Assembly: GCA_963770275.1 (NCBI GenBank)
Contig: CAVYPD010000060.1
Span: 47,681-111,680, forward strand
Source of the DNA: Roseiarcus sp963770275
GTDB lineage: Bacteria > Pseudomonadota > Alphaproteobacteria > Rhizobiales > Beijerinckiaceae
Reading direction: 5' to 3'
DNA: 64,000 nt
Shown here: positions 9,320 through 19,045 of the stretch, one piece after another
Layout of the letters: each line of letters begins with the position of its first letter
Position numbering within the stretch: the stretch's first letter is position 1
The notes under the pieces: model-generated
Databases searched by the model: none
What the model saw: only the letters and a program-made list of their open reading frames with translations
Told to the model about the DNA's origin: nothing
Made by a program: the position numbers and the translations under genes

Positions 9320-10738
9320 CTAGCCTCCCGCGCTCATGAGCGAAGCGATCGCGCAAAGCTGAGACGAGCGGGCCCATCCGACTGCCGTTCGAGCCTTTGA
9401 TCATCGCGATGTCGCCGCCTCGTAAGGTCCGGGCGACTTCGTCCGTCAACTCGCTCGAGCGCTCGGTCCAAGCGGCCCGCATCGACGCTGGCGCCGCCTC
9501 GTAGAGCGCGCGCGTGAGCGGGCCCGCGCCGAACAAGAGATCCACCTTGTTGGCGCTAAGATCGGCTGCGAGTTCGGCATGCATCGCCGCCGCTTTCGGC
9601 CCAAGCTCGAGCATGTCGCCGATGACCGCGATGCGGCGCCCTTTCGGTCCGGGCTTGGCCGCGGCGAGCAGCGCCAGCGCCGCCCGCATCGAAGCGGGAT
9701 TGGCGTTGTAGCTTTCGTCGATGATGGTCGCCGGACCATCCGGCGTCGGCACTGAGAAGCGCTCGCCCCTGCCCTTCTGCGGCGAGAAGCGGCGAAGCGC
9801 GGCGGCGCAGGCGTCAAGGTCAGCGCCAAGCGCTTCCACCGCCAAGAGCGCGCCAAGCGCGTTCTGCGCCATATGAACCCCTGGCGCGCCGAGTTCGAAC
9901 GCCAATTCGTGGCCGAGAACGCGCGCCCTCACCCGCGAGCCGCCGTCGGTCGCCTCGACTTCGAGGAGTTGGGCGTCGCAATCGGCGCCGCGGCCAAAGC
10001 TCCAAACCCTCGCGCCGCGCGCTGCGGCCGCTGTCTTCAGCCGCTCGAATTGCGGCGCGTCGCGATTCAAGACCGCAGTTCCGTGAGGCTCGAGGCCGAG
10101 GAAGATCTCCGCCTTCGCGTCGGCGATCGCTTCGATCGAGCCGAGATGCTCGATGTGGACGGGGGCGATCGTCGTCACGAGGGCGACATGCGGCCGCGCC
10201 ATGCGGGTGAGCGGCGCGATTTCGCCCGCGTGGTTCATGCCCATCTCGAACACGCCGAAGCGCGCATCCGCCGGCATTCGCGCGAGCGTCAGCGGCACGC
10301 CCCAGTGATTGTTGTAGGAAGCGGCCGAAGCGTGCGTTGGGCCGCAGGCCGTGAGCATCGCCCGCAGCATCTCCTTGGCCGTCGTCTTGCCGACCGAACC
10401 GGTCACCGCGACGATCTTCGCTTTCGAACGCGCGCGAGCGGCGACGCCCAGCCGCTCCATCGCCTTGCAGCGTGTCGTCGACCGCGAAGACAGGGCCGAG
10501 AGCCGCGAGCTTCCGCGCGCGCTCGCGCGACACGACAGCCGCCGCGGCGCCGGCTTCGAAAGCGCGCGCGACATGATCGTGACCGTCATGCGCGTCGCCC
10601 TTGATGGCGAAGAAAAGATCGCCCGCCTCGAGCGTCCGGCTGTCGATCGAGACGCCATTGACAGTCGCGCTCAGCGGCGCGCTCGGCGCGAGCGCCGAGC
10701 GCCGCGCTCAGTTCGGCCTGGGTCCACAGCGCAGTCAT
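9320..10738 (-). CDS. murF: UDP-MurNAc-tripeptide:D-Ala-D-Ala ligase, frameshifted near both ends
   Basis: MurF finishes the UDP-MurNAc-pentapeptide. The ATG (MTALWTQAELSAALGA) overlaps the murE stop. The frame changes twice near the N-terminus: first to a segment ending ALGPVFAVDDTLQ (to about 10,467), then to the long frame with the ATP loop AVTGSVGKTTAKEML, FEMGMNHAGEI, IIDESYNANPASMRAAL and IKGSNGSRMGPLV. The expected TAG stop at 9322-9320, just ahead of the mraY ribosome-binding site, is again out of frame. Read literally, the frame continues through mraY, murD and ftsW. The span is an exact multiple of three, so the indels cancel. Confidence 0.9.
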
Positions 10739-12179
10739 GCCGCCTCCTTGAGCGCCGCGCGCGCCTCATCGGCGTCGGAGAACGGCAGCGTCTTGTCGCC
10801 GACGATCTGCCCGGTTTCGTGACCCTTGCCGGCGATCAGAAGCGCATCGCCGTCGCGAAGCATCGCGACGCCCGCGCGAATGGCCGCCGCCCGGTCGCCG
10901 ATCTCGATCGCCGAAGGCGCGGCGCCGAGGATCTGCGCTGCGGATCGCCGCGGGATTTTCGGAGCGCGGGTTGTCGTCGGTCACGATCGTCACGTCGGCT
11001 GAGCGCGCGGCGATCTCGCCCATGATCGGCCGCTTGCCCGGATCGCGGTCGCCGCCGCAACCGAACACCACGACGAGACGCCCGCGCACGAACGGCCGCA
11101 GCGCGCGCGATCGCCTTCTCGAGCGCGTCGGGCTTATGCGCGTAGTCGACAAAGACCGTCGCGCCGCGGACATCGCCAATGCGCTCGAGGCGTCCCGGCG
11201 CGCCTTCCAACGTTTGCAGCGCTTTGAAGACCGCGTCCGCCTCGCTGCCCGTGGCGATGCAAAGGCCGGCGGCGACCAGCGCGTTCGAGATCTGAAAGTC
11301 GCCGGCCAGCGGAAAGTTCACGCGCAAAGCTTCGTCCGCCGAACTGAAGATCGAGCGCCGAAGACAATCCGTCGCGCGCAGCTGAGTCGAGGCGGATCGT
11401 CTCGCCCTTCACGCCGACAGTGACGACCTTGAGCCCGCGCGCCTGCGCCGCCGCGATCACGCGCGGCGCGATGGCGCTGTCAGCGTCGATGACCGCCGGC
11501 GCGCCATCAGGCAGAAGATCCTGGAACAGCCTGAGCTTGGCCGCCAGATAATCCTCGACCGTCGCATGATAGTCCATGTGGTCGCGCGTCAGGTTGGTGA
11601 ACGCGGCGGCGGCGAGCCGCACGCCGTCAAGCCGCTTCTGGTCGAGACCATGCGAGGAGGCCTCGATCGCAAGATTCGTGACGCCGTTCGAGGCAAGCCG
11701 GTCGAGAAGCTCATGCAGCGCGATCGGGTCCGGCGTCGTCAGCGATCCGTAAACGGTCAGCGGGCGCGACACGACGCCGATCGTCCCGATCGAAGCGGCC
11801 TCGCGCCCCAGCGCCTGCCAGATCTGGCGCACGAAGGCGGCGACCGAAGTCTTTCCGCTGGTGCCGGTGACCGCGACGATCGTTTCGGGCTGGCGCGGAT
11901 AGAAGCGCGCGGCGGCGTGAGCGAGCGCGGCGCGGGCGTCGGCGACCTTGACGAAGGCGGCGTTGGGGGTTTCCGCCCAACGCTCGGCGACAATTGCGGC
12001 TGCGCCCTTCGCCACCGCTTCGCCCACATGCTTGAGGCCGTCGTCCTTCGCCCCGGCCAGCGCGAAGAAGACATCGCCCGGCGCCGTCTTTCGGCTGTCG
12101 AACGCAAGCCCGCAATCGCGCGCGACGCGAGCGCGCGATCGGCGTCCTTGAGCTCGAGGATGTCGCCAAGCCGTCTCAT
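10735..12179 (-). CDS. murE: UDP-MurNAc-L-Ala-D-Glu:meso-DAP ligase, at least four frameshifts
   Basis: MurE adds meso-diaminopimelate. The pieces in order are: MRRLGDILELKDADRALASR (start); FDSRKTAPGDVFFALAGAKD and the ATP loop VAVTGTSGKTSVAAFVRQ with TNLTRDHMDYHATVEDY; MRVNFPLAGDFQISNALVAA to VFVDYAHKPDALEKA; LVVVFGCGGDRDPGKRPIMG to VTDDNPRSENPAAIR, which holds the DNPR meso-DAP motif; and LPFSDADEARAALKEAA at the end. The pieces lie in successive frames, with changes near 12,110, 11,340, 11,100 and 10,945. It starts 11 bases after the ftsI stop, with the AAGGAG site inside the ftsI end. The density of breaks in an essential gene points to sequence errors. Confidence 0.9.
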
Positions 12180-12190
12180 CGCCCTCGAGC

Positions 12191-14099
12191 TCACTCCTTG
12201 CCGGTCTTGTCGGCGTCGGCTCCATACCCCAGTCGGGCGATGATGGGGAATGGCTGCGTTGGCGCCTCCTTCATCGGCGGCACGCCCTCGAGCGGTTCGA
12301 CCCGGCGGATCAGCGCGCCCGCGACTCGTCCGGCGTTGTAGGCGGCGGTATGGATATCCGTGATCCTCCGGCGCGGCCTGCGGATCGTCGTAGATTGTCA
12401 GATAAAGGTACTTCGGCTTGTCGGCCGGCGTGATCGCCATGAAGGTGGTGAAGACCTTGTTCTGCGAATAATGGCCGTGGATGATCTTGTCGGCGGTTCC
12501 CGTCTTGCCGCCGACGTAGTAGCCGGGAATGTTGGCGAAACTTGCGGACCCATGCGTCGCGTTGGAGCGCATCAGATAGCGCATCGACTCGGAGGTCTGC
12601 TCGCTGATCACGCGATGGCTGACCTTCGCCGCGTCCTCTTCGCTGCGCGGCAGAAAGGTCGGCGTCATCATCTCGCCGCCGTTGGCCAGCGCGCACACCG
12701 CCATCACCGCCTGAATGGGCGCGACATTGAGGCCCTGGCCGAAGGCGATGGTCATGGTGTTGAGAAGCGACCAATGCTTGGGCACCAGCGGCTCGGCGCT
12801 CTCCGGCAATTCGGTGCGCAACCGATCGAGCTGGCCCATCTTTCTCAAGAAGGCCTTATGGCCCTCAACGCCGACCATCAGCGCCAGCCGCGCGGCGCCG
12901 ATGTTCGAGGAATGGGTGAACACTTCGGGCACCGTCAGCACGCGATGGGTGGCGTGAAAATCGTGAATCGTGAACCGCCCGTAGCGCAGGCTGTCGCGCG
13001 CGTCCACATGCGAGCCGAGATTGACCTTGCCGGATTCGAGCGCCATGGCGAGCGAAAGCGCCTTGAAGGTCGAGCCCATTTCGTAGACGCCGACATTGAT
13101 GCGGTTGATCTTGGTCGGATCGCGCACGTCGCCCGGGTCGTTGGGATCGAAGTCGGGCAGGGATTCGAGCGCGATCACTTCGCCGGTGTTGACGTCGACG
13201 ACCATGCCCGCCGCCGCCTTGGCGTGGAAGCGATCCAGCCCCTCGACCAGTTCGTCGCGCAGCGCATGCGTGGCCTTGAGATCGAGCGAGAGGCGGACCG
13301 GCTTCAGACTGTCCGGATCGACCGTGAAGCCCGCGACATGCGGATCGGTCAGGCTCTGCTGGTCGAGATATTTCTCCATGCCCGCGATGCCGACGTTGTC
13401 CTTGTCGACAAACCCGATCACGTGCGCGCCAATCGGGCCGTTGGGATAGACGCGCTTGTTCTCCGGCAGAAAGCCGACGCCCGGCAGGCCGAGGTGAAAG
13501 ATTTCCGCCTGCTCCTTCGGCGTGATCTGCCGCTTGACCCAGATGAAGCCCTTTTTCGAGGCCAGCCGCTCGCGCAGCTGCTTCGCGTCGACGTCGGGAA
13601 GCACGGCGGTGATGAGCTCGACCGCCTCGTCCATGTCGATGATGCGGTTCGGCTCGGCGAACACCGACATGGTCTTGACGTCGGTGGCGAGGATCTCGCC
13701 GTTCCGGTCCAATAAATCGGGCCTCGCGCCGGAGACTGCGTCATCGGCCGCGGTCTTCAACGTCTGCGGCGGATCATGCGAGAGGCCAAGCACGAGCAGC
13801 TTCACGCCGATCCCGGCATAGGCGACGAACAGTCCAAGCGCGATGGTGCGCACGCGCGCGCTCGAACGGTCGAGCCGGGTCGAAAGAAGCTGGCGCGCGA
13901 AGGCCTTGAGCTTGGCTTTGTTTGCGCCCGCCGGCTGTGGGAGTCGCGCGCCTGGGCCCTCCAAATCGACGCCGAAATTCTTTGGCAGATAGCGACGAAG
14001 CCCTGCGATCGCGGCGTCAGCCAGCATATTCAGGGGATTGAACCGCAGCCGCGCGCGGGTCGTTGCTTTCGGTGTCGAGTCGGTCGGGTTCTCGGCCAT
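12191..14099 (-). CDS. ftsI: Septal transpeptidase, class B penicillin-binding protein 3
   Basis: FtsI cross-links septal peptidoglycan in the periplasm. It has a long cytoplasmic N-terminus, one membrane anchor (TIALGLFVAYAGIGVKLLVL), a PBP dimer domain and a transpeptidase domain. The catalytic motifs are SxxK in EMGSTFKAL, SxN in THSSNIGAA, and KTG in YVGGKTGTADKI. A frame change near 12,350 separates YDDPQAAPEDHGYPY from the conserved tail LIRRVEPLEGVPPMKEAPTQ, which ends KTGKE at 12,193-12,191. ATG lies three bases after the ftsL stop. It is the partner of FtsW. Confidence 0.94.
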
Positions 14100-14102
14100 G
14101 TC

Positions 14103-14483
14103 TCACCTCACCTGCGGAGTTGAGGCGGAGGCGGTGACGGCCGGGGTCGAATTGTCGGCGGTGAATCCCAGCGATTCGAGCGTGCGGCCGATCGAATCGG
14201 TCTTGGGCTGGGCGTCAGGCAACTCGTTGACGGTCGCAATCTGACTCAACGCCAGCGGCTGCAGACCGAGCTTCGAGTCGGCGAGCGTCTGCACACGGTC
14301 GGGCCGGGCGAGATGCGCATATTCGGCGCGCAGAAGATTGATCGCGTCCTTCTCCTTGTTGATGAGATGGCGCGTCTTCACCAGCTGCTCGGAGGCGTAG
14401 ATCGTGCGGTACTTGACGCCGTAGACGTAAGCCGCCGACCCGATCAGCGCGGCAATGGCGAACGCGTGCAGAATACGCCACAT
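14103..14483 (-). CDS. ftsL: Cell division protein FtsL
   Basis: This is a 126-residue bitopic protein: a short N-terminus, one membrane helix (ILHAFAIAALIGSAAYVYGV), then a leucine-rich coiled coil (LINKEKDAINLLRAEYAHLA) in the periplasm. The sequence after RPDRVQTLADSKLGLQPL matches the alphaproteobacterial FtsL type. It links FtsB/FtsQ with FtsWI. Position between rsmH and ftsI is diagnostic, because FtsL sequence alone is weakly conserved. The frame is intact, and ftsI begins three bases after its stop. Confidence 0.93.
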   Translation of the reverse strand: MWRILHAFAIAALIGSAAYVYGVKYRTIYASEQLVKTRHLINKEKDAINLLRAEYAHLARPDRVQTLADSKLGLQPLALSQIATVNELPDAQPKTDSIGRTLESLGFTADNSTPAVTASASTPQVR

Positions 14484-14488
14484 CGAAC

Positions 14489-15498
14489 CTATCTCCCCCT
14501 CCGCGCTGGCAGTCGCGCCAACGCCTCAATTGCCTCATCCCGTCCCCGCGGCGGCGCGCTCAAGCGAACGCCAAACCGCAATTTCGCCGAGCGCGAGCGC
14601 GGATTTGCGCTTATCTCCGCCTCGCTCGCTTCGATCGGCTGGCCGCGCGGAACCTCGAATGTCGGCTCGGCCTCGACCGGTTCGCCTGGCAAGCGACGCG
14701 AGGCGGCTCGTCCGCGGCCTGAGCGGCTGGCGAAGAACTGCTTGACGATCCGGTCCTCAAGCGAGTGAAACGTCACGACCACAAGGCGCCCGCCGGGCAT
14801 GAGCAATCGCTCCGCGGCGCTGAGTCCGCGCGCGAGTTCGCCAAGCTCGTCGTTGACCGCGATGCGCAGAGCCTGAAAGGCGCGCGTCGCAGGATGGGTG
14901 AGCTCGCCGCGCCGCGCCGGCGCGACACGCGCGATCATTCCGGCGAGCTCCAGTGTCGAGGTGAACGGCTTTGTCTCGCGGTCGGCGACGATGGCGCGCG
15001 CGATCCGGCGCGAAGCCCGCTCCTCGCCGTAATGAAACAGAATGTCGGCGATCGTCGCCTCGTCTTCGTCGCGTAAGATTTCGGCGGCCGAGCGGCCGGC
15101 TCCGCCCATGCGCATGTCGAGAGGCGCGTCGAAGCGCAGCGAGAAGCCGCGCGCCGCCTCGTCGAGCTGCATCGACGAAACGCCGATATCGAGCACGACG
15201 CCGTCCACCGCCTCAACGCCGAGCCGTTTGACGACCTCGTCGAGTTCACCGAAGCGCGCCTCCACAAGCTCGTAAGCCGCCCGCCGGACGAAGCCTTGAG
15301 CTCTTCGCCGATGCGAATGGCCAAGGGGTCGCGATCGAGCGCGATCACGCGCGCGCCGCGGTCAAGAAGCGCGCGTGTGTAGCCGCCGGCGCCGAACGTG
15401 CCATCGACATAGAGCCCGCCCGCGCGAGGATCGAGCGCCTCCATGGCCTCCTTGAGCAGAACAGGAACATGGCCGGGCGCCGCCGGCGCAGCGCTCAT
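14489..15498 (-). CDS. rsmH: 16S rRNA (cytosine-1402 N4) methyltransferase, one frameshift
   Basis: RsmH (MraW) methylates C1402 of 16S rRNA using SAM. The N-terminus GHVPVLLKEAMEAL, LYVDGTFGAGGYTRALLD (SAM loop) and VIALDRDPLAI is in the first frame. After a change near 15,270 the rest continues with VDGVVLDIGVSSMQLDEAAR, RGFSLRFDAPLDMRM, the THPATRAFQALRIAVNDEL block and VTFHSLEDRIVKQFF. The ATG overlaps the mraZ stop. The span is two bases over a multiple of three. Confidence 0.93.
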
Positions 15499-15962
15499 CC
15501 CGGCGCACCGGGCGGCGCCTGCGCGTCGCGCTCCGCGCGCAAGCGCCGGACGCGCTCCCGCGCCTGATCGAGATGGACCTGAAAGCGCGTCGGCTCCCAG
15601 ATCTGGAACTTGTGTCCCTGCCCCACGAACACCGCCTCGGAGCCGAGTCCCATCGCGATCTTGAGCCGTTCCTCGAAGAATACCCGGCCCTCCGCGTCCA
15701 GGCGCAGGACCTCGCTCATGCCCAGAAGCGCCGTCGCGAAGGCGTCGCGAGATTGCGAATAAGGCGGCATGGTCTGCAGAAGCGAATCGATTTCGGCGAT
15801 CAGCGCGTTGCCGCCGCAGTCGAGCGCCGGCGCATCGAGCGATGGATAGGCGTAGACGCCGGCGAAGCCGTCCTTCGCCAGCACCTGACGGAACGAGGCC
15901 GGAATCGAGATCCGCCCCTTTGCGTCGAAGCGGTGGGTGAAGTTCGAAAGAAATCGATCCAC
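15495..15962 (-). CDS. mraZ: Transcriptional regulator MraZ
   Basis: MraZ is a ring-forming AbrB-fold DNA-binding protein that represses the dcw operon. Two SpoVT/AbrB-like repeats are visible: FLSNFTHRFDAKGRISIPAS near the N-terminus, and LRLDAEGRVFFEERLKIAMG with VFVGQGHKFQIWEP in the second. I place the start at GTG 15,962, which gives VDRFLSNFTHRFD like relatives and follows AAGGGC. An upstream in-frame GTG at 15,980 would add six residues. It is the first gene of the dcw operon, with its probable own binding boxes 86-120 bases upstream. Confidence 0.93.
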   Translation of the reverse strand: MDRFLSNFTHRFDAKGRISIPASFRQVLAKDGFAGVYAYPSLDAPALDCGGNALIAEIDSLLQTMPPYSQSRDAFATALLGMSEVLRLDAEGRVFFEERLKIAMGLGSEAVFVGQGHKFQIWEPTRFQVHLDQARERVRRLRAERDAQAPPGAPG

Positions 15963-16047
15963 CAGACAGCCCTTCGGCACGCAAGCAAGCCCGCCCCAGC
16001 CGCTGCTCTGCGGCGTTAGGCGACGGCGCAGGAGCGCAGTCGAATGG

Positions 16048-16082
16048 CGGGACAGCGTGGGATAGCATGGGACCCCATGGGT
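16048..16082 (+). promoter_or_regulatory. MraZ-binding box array: four GGG boxes at 10-bp spacing
   Basis: On the plus strand the region reads CGGGA-N5-TGGGA-N5-TGGGA-N5-TGGGT, with boxes at 16,048, 16,058, 16,068 and 16,078. The known MraZ site in E. coli is TGGGN repeated with 5-base spacers; here three perfect boxes and one variant match that rule exactly. The array lies upstream of mraZ, on the strand opposite to mraZ transcription. That MraZ binds here is inferred from the match. Confidence 0.82.
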
Positions 16083-16103
16083 ATCAACGCATTAGGGCCT
16101 CAA

Positions 16104-16120
16104 GGTTAATCTTCCGTTAG
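16104..16120 (-). promoter_or_regulatory. Near-consensus CtrA box upstream of mraZ
   Basis: On the minus strand the bases read CTAA-N7-TTAACC, one mismatch from the CtrA consensus TTAA-N7-TTAAC. It lies about 145 bases upstream of the mraZ start, just beyond the MraZ boxes. CtrA control of division genes is established in alphaproteobacteria; here it is inferred from the motif only. Confidence 0.4.
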
Positions 16121-16390
16121 GACGGGAGCTTCCTGCGGATTATTTGCCCTCGCGTCCGCATCGCCCAGCGCGTGTTCCCGCGCGGCGCAGCGCCGAGCCC
16201 GCCCGCTGCTTGGCTTCCGCTATGGTTAACGAAGTGTGAGCAGCATCACGGCGCGCCGCCAGACGGGGGTCTACAACCACCCACGAGAACAGGACGATGA
16301 CCTTCAACCGCCGATTTGCCTTTAACAATTTGTTACTTGCTTTCGTGCGGTAAGGTCGTAATCATCCTGTAAAAAGCAGGGGTCGAGGCG

Positions 16391-16471
16391 ATGATCGCGG
16401 TCATGGTTCTTTGGGGCTTGAGTTTCGCCGGTTTGGGCTGGCTCGTCTTCAAAATCGCCGAGCGAATGTAA
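16391..16471 (+). CDS. 26-residue single-helix membrane peptide
   Basis: A short frame of 27 codons encodes a peptide that is almost entirely one hydrophobic helix (VMVLWGLSFAGLGWLVFKIA) with a basic end. GTCGAGGCG lies just before the ATG as a weak ribosome-binding site. It is followed 55 bases later by a second peptide of the same type. I do not recognise it. Two consecutive membrane peptides with start signals suggest genuine small genes, but chance cannot be excluded. Confidence 0.4.
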   Translation: MIAVMVLWGLSFAGLGWLVFKIAERM

Positions 16472-16526
16472 CGGAACGGATCCGCCTTCCGATCCCAACG
16501 CAACCGAATTCCAAGAGGAAACTTCA

Positions 16527-16613
16527 GTGACGATCGTACTTGCCGGCGCCGCCGGCTGGCTCATTCTTTTGCTCATGTGCGCCTACGCGAAAGCGCGTGA
16601 CCGACACTTCTAA
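16527..16613 (+). CDS. 28-residue single-helix membrane peptide
   Basis: A GTG start 9 bases after AAGAGGA opens a 29-codon frame. It encodes one hydrophobic helix (IVLAGAAGWLILLLMCAY) and a charged tail, AKARDRHF. The layout resembles KdpF-like or CydX-like accessory peptides, but no matching large-subunit gene is adjacent. Its stop overlaps the convergent SRAP gene by four bases. Function unknown. Confidence 0.45.
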   Translation: MTIVLAGAAGWLILLLMCAYAKARDRHF

Positions 16614-17201
16614 CCCACCTGTTCGACGGCAAGGCTGCCCGCGGGCAGCGGCTTCAGGATCGCCTTGGCTGAGATCGAGTGATCCAGCCAGGCGCTCCAA
16701 TCCGCGCGATCGACTATGGCGATCTGCCGGTCGTGATAAGGCGCGATGTCGGGGCCGGGCGGCATCGTCAACATCGTGAAGGCCTCGCCGACTTGGGCAT
16801 CGGGCCGCCAGATGCCTGCGACGCAAAACCACGGCTCGCCGGACTTGGTGAACAGCCACTTGTCCTTCCGCTTCTTCTTCGTGTCCGCCGGATCGGTGAA
16901 CTCGTAGAAGCCGTCGGCGGGAATGAGGCACCGGCCCGAGGCAAATTCGCGGCCATCTGAACGGAAATTGTAGACCGGCTTGCGGTTCTGCCCGGGCCAG
17001 CTCCAGCGCCGTTGGACGAGGTCGCCAGCCTCCGGCTCGCCGTCGATCGCGCGAACGATCGGCGCCGATATCGGTGATCTTGATGTCCTCTCGCGCCTCG
17101 ATGTTGGGCGTGCCCTCCGAAAAGCGGATCTTGATTCGGGTCTGAGAGAAGCCTTCGAAGAGCGTGGCTGCATCCGTCACCAGGCGATAGGCGTTGCACA
17201 T
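16610..17201 (-). CDS. SRAP-domain protein (YedK/HMCES type), one frameshift
   Basis: SRAP proteins cross-link to abasic sites in single-stranded DNA through Cys2 and shield them. The N-terminus MCNAYRLVTDAATLFEGF has the catalytic Cys right after Met. After a frame change near 17,060 follow RRWSWPGQNRKPVYNFRSD, the RCLIPADGFYEF block with the conserved Glu, PWFCVAGIWRP, FTMLTMPPGPDIAPYHDRQ with the active-site His, and WSAWLD. The length is about 197 residues. This is the first of two SRAP genes in the window (the other is at 31.5-32.1 kb), and the two are clearly different in sequence. Confidence 0.9.
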
Positions 17202-17324
17202 GGATCAGATCTCACGGGAGGATTCGCGTTCGGGCCTGACATACACTGGCCGAAGCGTGAGTCGTATTCTAGCGTACTCAGCGGCGGCCCTGCTCTCGTC
17301 TGAACGCGTCCGCCCGGAGGAAGT

Positions 17325-18029
17325 ATGAGTGAGCTCAGCGACATCATCGACGCCCTGAAACCCGTGTCGACCGCGACAATCACGACGGTCCTGCTCAAGC
17401 ATGGATTGCGCCGGGTCTGGATGCGCGGAACGCGACCGATTCGTTCCGGGCAGCCGCGCATTGTCGGGCGCGCATTCACTTTGCGCTTCATCCCGGCGCG
17501 CGAGGATCTTGCGACGCCTGCTTCGTGGTCCTCCCCGCGCTCGACGAGAGCGGCGATTGAGGAGATGCCGCCAGGCTGCGTCGCGGTGGCCGACGCGATG
17601 GGCGTCACGGACGCCGGCATCTTCGGCGACATCCTCTGCGCGAGGATCAAGCAGCGCGGCGTGGCCGGCCTTGTCACCGACGGGGTCGTGCGCGACATGG
17701 CGGGCGTTCTCAAGACCGGCCTCTCCGTCTGGTGCCAGGGCGCAGCCGCTCCGCCCTCCGTCGCCGGTCTCACCTTCGTCAATTGGCAGGAGCCGATCGG
17801 TTGCGGCGGCGTCGCCGTCTATCCCGACGATCTTGTCGTCGTTGACGACGACGGCGCGGTCCTGATCCCAGCCGCGCTCATCGAGGACGTGGTTCGCGTC
17901 GCTCCGGAGCAGGAGCGCATGGAGACCTGGATCATGGATGAGGTCTCGAACGGAGCGAAGCTGCCGGGCCTCTACCCGCCGAACGAAGAGAACCTCAAAC
18001 GGTACAAGGACTGGGCTTCCCGTTCTTAA
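17325..18029 (+). CDS. RraA-like protein / HMG-CHA aldolase family
   Basis: This 234-residue protein is of the RraA/4-hydroxy-4-methyl-2-oxoglutarate aldolase fold. The stretch PPGCVAVADAMGVTDAGIFG with the GD of the metal/pyruvate site, GVAGLVTDGVVRDMAGV with the family DGxxRD motif, and GVAVYPDDLVVVDDDGAVLI are typical. GGAGGAAGT gives a good ribosome-binding site. The family includes true aldolases and proteins annotated as ribonuclease regulators; the DGVVRD motif argues for a retro-aldol or decarboxylase role. The substrate is unknown. The frame is intact, and no pathway partner is adjacent. Confidence 0.85.
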   Translation: MSELSDIIDALKPVSTATITTVLLKHGLRRVWMRGTRPIRSGQPRIVGRAFTLRFIPAREDLATPASWSSPRSTRAAIEEMPPGCVAVADAMGVTDAGIFGDILCARIKQRGVAGLVTDGVVRDMAGVLKTGLSVWCQGAAAPPSVAGLTFVNWQEPIGCGGVAVYPDDLVVVDDDGAVLIPAALIEDVVRVAPEQERMETWIMDEVSNGAKLPGLYPPNEENLKRYKDWASRS

Positions 18030-19045
18030 TCCGGGCCTTTCACGCGCTCGTGAGTTGCGGTTAACAGCCGTCTTGGGGCCCACTCACGGCAGGGGAGTCG
18101 GTAGTCACTCGCGGCTGTATGTGCCGCCTTCTAGCGACACGCCGCGCCCGGGCAGCGCAATTGATACACGAACATTTGTGAAAGAGAGGTAGATCAGGGT
18201 GACCTCTTTGGCTGCAACCTGCCCTATATTAGCTGTATCGATCAAATGACTTTGGCTTTTGGCGAAATAAAGCACCGAAATTGCATCGTTCTTTTCTGCA
18301 ATGGATTGTACAGTTCGGTGAACGGACGCTAAAATCTTCGATGTCAAACTATCACCAATGGCCCATTTCATACAGAACACTCAGTCATTTTGCTTTTAGT
18401 ATTCAAGATAACGTAGGAAGATAAATTCTCAACTGACACATATGTTGAGGAAGGGTGTGCATCCGACTATGACAAGTCAACACGCGCCAGGCATCACGAT
18501 GTCGTGACTTGCCTCTCTCTGGACCTGACCACGGATTAACCATTGAGAGAACCAGGCGAGTTGAACTCACGGCACGGGGTCATCCCGACGCGCAACCGAC
18601 GGAATTAGCCGAGCCGGTGCAGAGCGATAACCGACGCGACAGCCCCGGTTCGCCACTCAATGAATTTGACCGAACCCCGAGGCCAGCTGCCCTTTTGTGC
18701 TTTATCTCGAACGCGCCGGTTCGTTGTTCTGAGGACAACCCGCCGCGCAGCGGACACTCCGCGCGTGGCCGGGATTTGATTGGCTAGCTTAGGGACATTC
18801 TGGGTCAGGTGTCAGTGAAACGCGCCGCCGATTATGACTCCCTTATTTTCCGGAGTGCTACCCGCGTCAGCTTCTCCATGGCCTTGCTTCATGCGATCCG
18901 CGGATTTTAACGCCGGGACCACAGGCGAGGACCAGGCGACAAACGCAAAACGAAGGATAAATCAACCATTTTTGTTTGTCTTTATTGCTTCTCCAATTGA
19001 ACAATATATTGTTGCTATTTGGAACCGAGTAGATCGAGGGGAAAA
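18030..19045. other. Low-GC intergenic stretch without a firm gene
   Basis: The base composition drops well below the flanks, especially at 18,180-18,480 and 18,950-19,020, which suggests acquired or decayed DNA. A 91-codon minus-strand frame (18,105-18,380) exists, but has no recognisable domain and no good ribosome-binding site, so I do not call it. Nothing else is supported. Confidence 0.5.
19000..19013. promoter_or_regulatory. 14-bp perfect AT-rich palindrome before the secreted-protein gene
   Basis: AACAATATATTGTT is a perfect palindrome centred 39 bases upstream of the start codon at 19,046. It overlaps a TATATT -10-like element. The position fits an operator or promoter element; no regulator can be assigned. 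Confidence 0.4.

Noticed and set aside
7955..9400. A 481-codon plus-strand frame opposite murD and mraY
   Set aside because: Mirror frame of MraY. Low-complexity Arg/Glu/Asp composition and no start signal.
5676..10658. A single 1,660-codon reading frame suggesting a MurF-MurD-FtsW fusion
   Set aside because: The middle is an out-of-frame reading of mraY, and in-place stops for murF and murD exist one frame away, so the fusion is an artefact of indels.
12360..13715. A 451-codon plus-strand frame opposite ftsI
   Set aside because: Antisense shadow of a conserved penicillin-binding protein.
18105..18380. A 91-codon minus-strand frame in the low-GC gap
   Set aside because: No ribosome-binding site, no recognisable domain, and AT-rich DNA gives such frames by chance.
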